9,281 nucleotides of DNA from assembly GCA_031278675.1 (NCBI GenBank), contig JAITJY010000215.1, positions 1-9,281 on the forward strand, written 5' to 3'. Made by a program: the position numbers and the translations under genes. The notes under the pieces were generated by a model. It ran no database searches. It was not told the origin of the DNA and was given only the letters and a program-made list of their open reading frames with translations. This DNA is from Bifidobacteriaceae bacterium (GTDB taxonomy: Bacteria; Actinomycetota; Actinomycetes; Actinomycetales; WQXJ01). Positions 5,383-9,281 of the stretch are shown piece after piece (within the stretch, counting starts at the first letter, position 1; each line of letters opens with the position of its first letter).

Positions 5383-6176
5383 GACCTGAGACCATGGATC
5401 TATTAGCCCTCGGGATAGGGGCTGGCCTGGTGGGCCTTGTCACCGGCTCGTTCCTGACCGTGGTGATTGACCGCGTGCCGGCCAAGAAGGGCTTGTGGCA
5501 GCGGTCGGCGTGCCCCAACTGCGGCGTGGGCATCAAAGCACGGGACAACATTCCGGTGGTCGGCTGGTTGGTCTTGCGTGGCCGATGCCGCGCCTGCGGT
5601 GAGCGCATCTCCCCCCTTTATCCCGTGGTTGAGTTGACCACCTGTGCGCTCTTTGTGCTGGTAGCGCTCTTCATCAGGCCCCTGGCACTGGTTCCCGCCT
5701 ACCTCTATGCGGCGGGGATCGGCGTGGCGTTGACGGCGATAGACGCGCGGACCCGGCGCCTGCCGGACGCCATTGTGTACCCCTCCTATCCGGTGCTGGC
5801 GGGCCTACTCACCGTAGCGAGCTGGGCCAGTGGCGACTGGGACGCGCTGTTGCGCGCCGCCATCGGCGGGCTGAGCCTACTCGGGGCATATTGGCTGGTG
5901 GCGGTGGCGGTCCCGCGCGGCATGGGCCTAGGCGATGCGAAACTGGCGGGTCTGGTGGGCCTGATCTTGGCCTATCAAAGCTGGGGAGTTTTTGCTGTCG
6001 GGGCGTTGGGAGCCTTCTTCTTGGGGGCCACGTGGGGGATCGGCGTAATGGTGCGGAATCGCGGCGGACGGCGCACCACAATTCCATTTGGGCCGTGGAT
6101 GTGCGCCGGAGCGGCGCTTGGGCTGGCTTTTGGCAAGCCGGTGTGGGATGTTTATCAGGGCGTGATGGGATTCTAA
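5379..6176 (+). CDS. pilD: Prepilin peptidase / N-methyltransferase PilD
   Basis: A bifunctional membrane aspartic protease that removes prepilin leaders and methylates the new N-terminus. All hallmarks are present (numbering from the ATG at 5394): GSFLTVVIDRVP near the N-terminus, two CxxC pairs (Cys40/43, Cys65/68) for zinc, DNIPVVGWLVLRGRCRACGERISPLYPVVE, the first catalytic Asp117 in AIDARTRRLPD, and the second Asp181 in GMGLGDAKL. The rest is a series of membrane helices. Length (260-265 residues) is normal. The start is uncertain: GTG at 5379 overlaps the preceding stop (GTGA) and has a modest GAGG 10 nt upstream, whereas ATG at 5394 has no clear ribosome binding site but gives the more typical N-terminus. 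The GTG is chosen because overlapping starts are the rule in this operon. It would process all four prepilins encoded here. Confidence 0.94.
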   Translation: MRPETMDLLALGIGAGLVGLVTGSFLTVVIDRVPAKKGLWQRSACPNCGVGIKARDNIPVVGWLVLRGRCRACGERISPLYPVVELTTCALFVLVALFIRPLALVPAYLYAAGIGVALTAIDARTRRLPDAIVYPSYPVLAGLLTVASWASGDWDALLRAAIGGLSLLGAYWLVAVAVPRGMGLGDAKLAGLVGLILAYQSWGVFAVGALGAFFLGATWGIGVMVRNRGGRRTTIPFGPWMCAGAALGLAFGKPVWDVYQGVMGF

Positions 6177-6213
6177 AGGCAAACGTCAGGCAACTTGACA
6201 GAAAGGAAGCGCG

Positions 6214-7260
6214 GTGGCTAGAAGGCAGGTGGTTGGTTTAGACATCGGCGACACCCAACTCCGGGCTGTTGAAATGTCCCTGGAGACCAGGGACCCGGTG
6301 CGTTCGGCCAAGATCCAACGCTACGCTGAGGTTGACTTAGCGCCTGATGTGGTGCGTGACGGAGAGGTGGTGCGCGCCAATGAAGTCACGCGGAGCCTGA
6401 ATGACCTGTGGCGGCGGCACCATTTCGCCTCGAAGGACGTGATCTTGGGGGTTGGCGGCCAACGCGTCATTGTGCGCGAAGCGACTTTTCCGTCCGCGCC
6501 GTTGGATGTCCTTCGCAGGTCTCTCCCCTACCAGGTGGAGGACTTGATCATGGTCCCGGTCGATGAATCGCAGTTGGATTTCTATCCTTTGGCGGAATCC
6601 GGTGGCCAGGTTAGCGGCTTGCTGGTGGCGGTCCCGACTGATTCGGTCCAACGCAACATTGACGCCGTCCAGAGCGCGGGTCTGCGGACTGTCCGGGCAG
6701 ACCTGTCAGCTTTCGCGCTGGTCCGAGCGTTGGCGCGGGGCCAGATGGAACGGGGTACGGTGGGTTTGATTGATGTCGGTGCCGTCATGACCATTGTTGC
6801 GGTGGCGCATGACGGGCAGCCGGAAATGATGCGCATTTTGCCTACCGGGGGCAAGGTGATAACCGACCAGTTGGCTCGCACCTTGGGCGTGGCAGAATCC
6901 TACGCCGAGCGGGCCAAAATCGAGATTGGGTTGATGAATCCCGGAGAGGCTAACCCGCAGGCCAAAGCGGCCTTCGACGTGATAGCCGAAAAGAGTCAGG
7001 CCATAGTTGAGCAGATTGCGCGGACGTTCTCTTACTACGCGCAAAGCGCTGCGGCGCCGGTGCAGCATGTGGTGGTATCAGGGCGCAGCGGCATGCTGAA
7101 CGGCCTGGGCCAGTACATCTCCACCGCACTGCGCTTGCCGGCCTCTTTTTCGGCAGTAGATTCAACCTTTGAAGTAGACCGGGCGGCCAGTTCAATGAGC
7201 GCAGAACAGCGCATGTCCTTACCGATTGCGGTTGGTTTGGCACTAGGAGGAGCAGCATGA
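6214..7260 (+). CDS. pilM: Type IV pilus assembly protein PilM
   Basis: 348 residues, with the actin/FtsA-like fold of the cytoplasmic ATP-binding ring protein that docks on the PilN N-terminus. Phosphate-1 motif: VVGLDIGDTQLRAVE (6-20). PilM-type body: ILGVGGQRVIVREATFPSAP, then RRSLPYQVEDLIMVPVDE. Phosphate-2 motif: GLIDVGAVMTIVAV (184-197). Late adenosine-type loop: VVVSGRSGMLNGLGQYI (286-302); here SGRSG replaces the more usual GGG-type sequence, while the following GL..YI is kept. The start is GTG with AAAGGAA (6202-6208) upstream. A 37-nt gap separates it from pilD, the longest inside the operon; no convincing promoter lies there. It ends in a 4-nt overlap with pilN. Confidence 0.95.
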   Translation: MARRQVVGLDIGDTQLRAVEMSLETRDPVRSAKIQRYAEVDLAPDVVRDGEVVRANEVTRSLNDLWRRHHFASKDVILGVGGQRVIVREATFPSAPLDVLRRSLPYQVEDLIMVPVDESQLDFYPLAESGGQVSGLLVAVPTDSVQRNIDAVQSAGLRTVRADLSAFALVRALARGQMERGTVGLIDVGAVMTIVAVAHDGQPEMMRILPTGGKVITDQLARTLGVAESYAERAKIEIGLMNPGEANPQAKAAFDVIAEKSQAIVEQIARTFSYYAQSAAAPVQHVVVSGRSGMLNGLGQYISTALRLPASFSAVDSTFEVDRAASSMSAEQRMSLPIAVGLALGGAA

Positions 7261-8024
7261 GCAAGACATCCGACGGTCCGGGGCGGGCTTTGGGGATCAG
7301 CCCCTTGGCGGGGCGCTCCATAATCCCCGCAGTAGATCTGACCCCCGCATCCGTGGAGCAGAGCCGGGCGACCCGGGCCATGCAGCTCAAGGCGCTGGTC
7401 TTCCTGGCTGTTGCTGTGCTCGCGATGGGCGGCGGTTACGTGGGGCTTATGGTGTGGAAGGGCGGCGCCGAGGAGCGCGTCGCGGCGGCGGAGGCAGAAG
7501 CTGAGCAGTTGGCCAACGCCAAGAAGCAATATGCCGAGTTGCTCGAGGTCAACCAACAGCTACAAGACACCGACAATGCGCGCGTCGCCGCAATTGGCTA
7601 TGAACTGGAGTGGGCCGATCTTATCCAGGCGATGGTGGACTCACGGCCGGCGGGTTCCCGGGTCGCTGTGATCACTGGGTCGGGGATGTCCGCCGGCATG
7701 GAGTTGCAAGCGTCAACGAACGTTCTGGCTCGGCCGGCCGTGGGCCGAATCATGGTGGGAATCCGGGTGACTACCTTGGATGAGGTAGCCGAATGGATCA
7801 CGACACTCGATGGCACTCCTGGGCTGGAAATGGCGACCTACTCTGTGATTGAGAGTCCCGAAAAAGAGAATCCCGGCCTGTACTACGACGTGACATGTTC
7901 GGCAGAGGTCAATCTGTTGGGTTTGACCGGCGAGGTCTTACCGCCCGAATTCACGGAGTGGCGGGATAAGACCAAGGCGGAGATTGTTGCGGGCACTTTC
8001 GGGGTGGAAGGCGGCGACGAATAA
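7257..8024 (+). CDS. pilN: Type IV pilus assembly protein PilN
   Basis: 255 residues, a bitopic inner-membrane protein linking PilM to PilO. The N-terminal cytoplasmic tail holds PAVDLTPASVE (24-34), which occupies the place of the INLLP-type PilM-binding motif but differs from it. One membrane helix (about 45-67) follows, then an alanine/glutamate-rich coiled coil (70-105), and a ferredoxin-like domain including RIMVGIRVTTLDEVAEWITTL (164-184) and the strand VTCSAEVNLLG. The C-terminus adds a short charged tail. AGGAGG (7245-7250) lies 6 nt before the ATG, which overlaps the pilM stop (ATGA). Assignment rests on topology, position after pilM and before pilO, and the PilN-type fold pattern. 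Confidence 0.9.
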   Translation: MSKTSDGPGRALGISPLAGRSIIPAVDLTPASVEQSRATRAMQLKALVFLAVAVLAMGGGYVGLMVWKGGAEERVAAAEAEAEQLANAKKQYAELLEVNQQLQDTDNARVAAIGYELEWADLIQAMVDSRPAGSRVAVITGSGMSAGMELQASTNVLARPAVGRIMVGIRVTTLDEVAEWITTLDGTPGLEMATYSVIESPEKENPGLYYDVTCSAEVNLLGLTGEVLPPEFTEWRDKTKAEIVAGTFGVEGGDE

Positions 8025-8698
8025 TGGGCGGCAAGAAGAGCGCCATGGCGGCGCTGGTTGCGCTGGTGATGGTGGCCCTGGGGGTGGGGGCCTACCTGCT
8101 CGCCTATGCGCCCCTGATTGAGGAAAAGCAAGCGGCCGACTCAAGGGCAGAGGCGGTGGAAGCAGAGAATGAGGCTGCCAGGCGGGAGCTCAAGGATCTA
8201 GCCGCCCAGCAAGAGCAACTGCCGGCCAAGATCGAGGCGTTGGCCCAGGCCCAGGCCCAATTCCCGACGAGTATCGAACTCGCTCGGTTCACCCTGATGC
8301 TCTCCTCCCTGATCGAACAATCGCAAGCGACTATTGTGCGGGTGCAATTGCAGGATCCGGAGCAGATGATGATCGCTCAAGCCCTGCCGACCGGACCGGG
8401 TGACTACGCACCGCCTGTGGTGGCCCAGCCGCCATCGAACTTCTACCAATACCAGTTCACAGTCCAAGTCCAAGGAACCTGGCCGCAGGCGCAAGACTTC
8501 TTGGAACTCCTCCAGCGAGAGGGGACCCGTATGTCCCTGGTAACCGAAGTTGACGCCCGCACCCCCGACATGGTTCCCACAGACACAGAATCCGGCGTCT
8601 TCGACTTTTCCATTAAGGGCTATACCTATGCCCTAGTGCCAGCAGACCAAGTTCCTACCAAAGCGGACACAGGAGGAGACGAAAATGAATCCGGCTGA
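8024..8698 (+). CDS. pilO: Type IV pilus assembly protein PilO
   Basis: 224 residues with PilO topology: a short basic start, one membrane helix (about 8-29), a long coiled coil (32-77, rich in Ala/Glu/Gln), then a ferredoxin-like domain with YQYQFTVQVQGTWPQAQDFLELLQREGTRMSLVTEVD (141-177), which has the form of the PilO family core. PilO pairs with PilN to form the membrane-spanning collar around the assembly machine. The ATG overlaps the pilN stop by one base (TAATG); the ribosome binding site is weak, so translation is probably by coupling. No pilP or pilQ follows, as expected in a cell without an outer membrane. Confidence 0.9.
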   Translation: MGGKKSAMAALVALVMVALGVGAYLLAYAPLIEEKQAADSRAEAVEAENEAARRELKDLAAQQEQLPAKIEALAQAQAQFPTSIELARFTLMLSSLIEQSQATIVRVQLQDPEQMMIAQALPTGPGDYAPPVVAQPPSNFYQYQFTVQVQGTWPQAQDFLELLQREGTRMSLVTEVDARTPDMVPTDTESGVFDFSIKGYTYALVPADQVPTKADTGGDENESG

Positions 8699-9281
8699 GC
8701 CAGTCGGCGCACTGTCCGAACCCCGCAACAAGAAGAACAAGAAAGACGCCTGGATGGCGAACCTGCGCCACGGGCTAGGAGCCGCCCGTCGGCTCGGGAA
8801 CACGCGGCGGGCGCGCGGACTAGCGGCGGTCGCGATAGTGGTTGCCTTCGTTGGAACGGCGGTGGACGCAACCGGGGTGCGCGAGGCGACTGCCTCGGGT
8901 CCCGAAGCAGTCGCCCTGGTCATTGAACCGGCCCTGGTCCCGGAGGTGCTCAGCCAAAGCGGCCTAGTCGAATGGGAATCGCGCGTGGACCGGCGATCGG
9001 TTGACACCGGCATGGATGTTGCCCACAACACCGCCTACGTGTGGGGCTACGTGTGGGAAGGCATCGCCGGGAAACGCGGTAACTCCGGACTTCAGGCCTC
9101 CAACTACCCGCCCACACCGGTCATTGGCCTGCCGGAAAACGGGATTGTGGAGATGGGTGGCCAGATCTACAACATGAACGCACTGGACAAATCCGGCTGT
9201 GTTTGGGGCTGGGGCACCTACCCCGGCGATGATGGCACCATCACCAGCGGCAGCGGCCGCAGCGACTCTGCGCCACCGAAG
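8685..9281 (+). CDS. RCC1-repeat-like membrane/exported protein, N-terminal part
   Basis: The first 199 codons of a gene that runs off the right edge. The ATG has a perfect AGGAGGAG (8671-8678) 7 nt upstream and overlaps the end of pilO by 14 nt, so it belongs to the pil operon. The protein begins with a basic cytoplasmic-type region of about 44 residues (including RNKKNKKD and RRARG), followed by one hydrophobic stretch (about 45-60, GLAAVAIVVAFVGTAV), which is an uncleaved anchor or an atypical signal peptide. The exported part has IVEMGGQIYNMNALDKSGCVWGWGTYPGDDGT (154-185), which follows the RCC1 repeat pattern (G.....aL...G.vW.WG.n..G..G.gt); an earlier NTAYVWGYVW (115-124) may be a degenerate repeat. 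RCC1 repeats fold into beta-propellers, often binding proteins. A surface or pilus-associated role is inferred from the operon only. It carries no prepilin cleavage motif. Confidence 0.75.
   Translation, partial: MNPAEPVGALSEPRNKKNKKDAWMANLRHGLGAARRLGNTRRARGLAAVAIVVAFVGTAVDATGVREATASGPEAVALVIEPALVPEVLSQSGLVEWESRVDRRSVDTGMDVAHNTAYVWGYVWEGIAGKRGNSGLQASNYPPTPVIGLPENGIVEMGGQIYNMNALDKSGCVWGWGTYPGDDGTITSGSGRSDSAPPK

Noticed and set aside
6195..6200. TTGACA just before pilM as an internal promoter
   Set aside because: The -10 would fall inside the pilM coding start with no good match, and the sequence overlaps the approach to the ribosome binding site.

Overview
The window carries most of a type IV pilus (T4P) locus, all on the + strand. 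It looks like the chromosome of an actinobacterium (a high-G+C Gram-positive). The evidence is G/C-rich third codon positions, AGGAGG-type ribosome binding sites, tightly overlapping genes, and PilM, PilN and PilO without a following PilP/PilQ pair in view, as expected in a cell with no outer membrane. The genus cannot be named from the sequence.

Layout: (1) 1-650 is mostly non-coding. It opens with a possible 19-codon tail of an upstream gene and a GC hairpin. It then holds an 18-bp perfect palindrome (300-317) matching the core of the mycobacterial DosR/DevR box, a candidate promoter (426-455) and a hairpin-rich leader. (2) 651-1139 is the major-type prepilin (PilA-like). (3) 1140-1583 is a second long gap with two strong 3' hairpins, a 12-bp direct repeat, a structured stretch and a possible promoter. 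(4) 1584-8698 is a compact run: PilV-like, PilW-like and PilX-like minor prepilins, prepilin peptidase PilD, then PilM, PilN and PilO. Most junctions overlap by 1-4 nt; only the PilD-PilM gap is longer, 37 nt. (5) From 8685 to the right edge an RCC1-repeat-like membrane-anchored or exported protein begins and runs out of the window. It overlaps the end of pilO.

How they work together: PilD cleaves and N-methylates the prepilins. PilA would form the fibre. The three minor prepilins would prime assembly and sit at the tip, with the large PilX-like protein and the PilV-like protein's beta-sandwich tail giving the fibre surface or adhesive properties. PilM (cytoplasmic, actin-like) with PilN and PilO (bitopic coiled-coil proteins) forms the alignment complex linking the motor to the fibre. 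The motor ATPases (PilB, PilT) and platform protein PilC are not in the window. The RCC1-like protein is the least expected member and may be a new T4P-associated surface component. The long, structured gaps on either side of pilA suggest that pilin output is controlled separately from the assembly genes.
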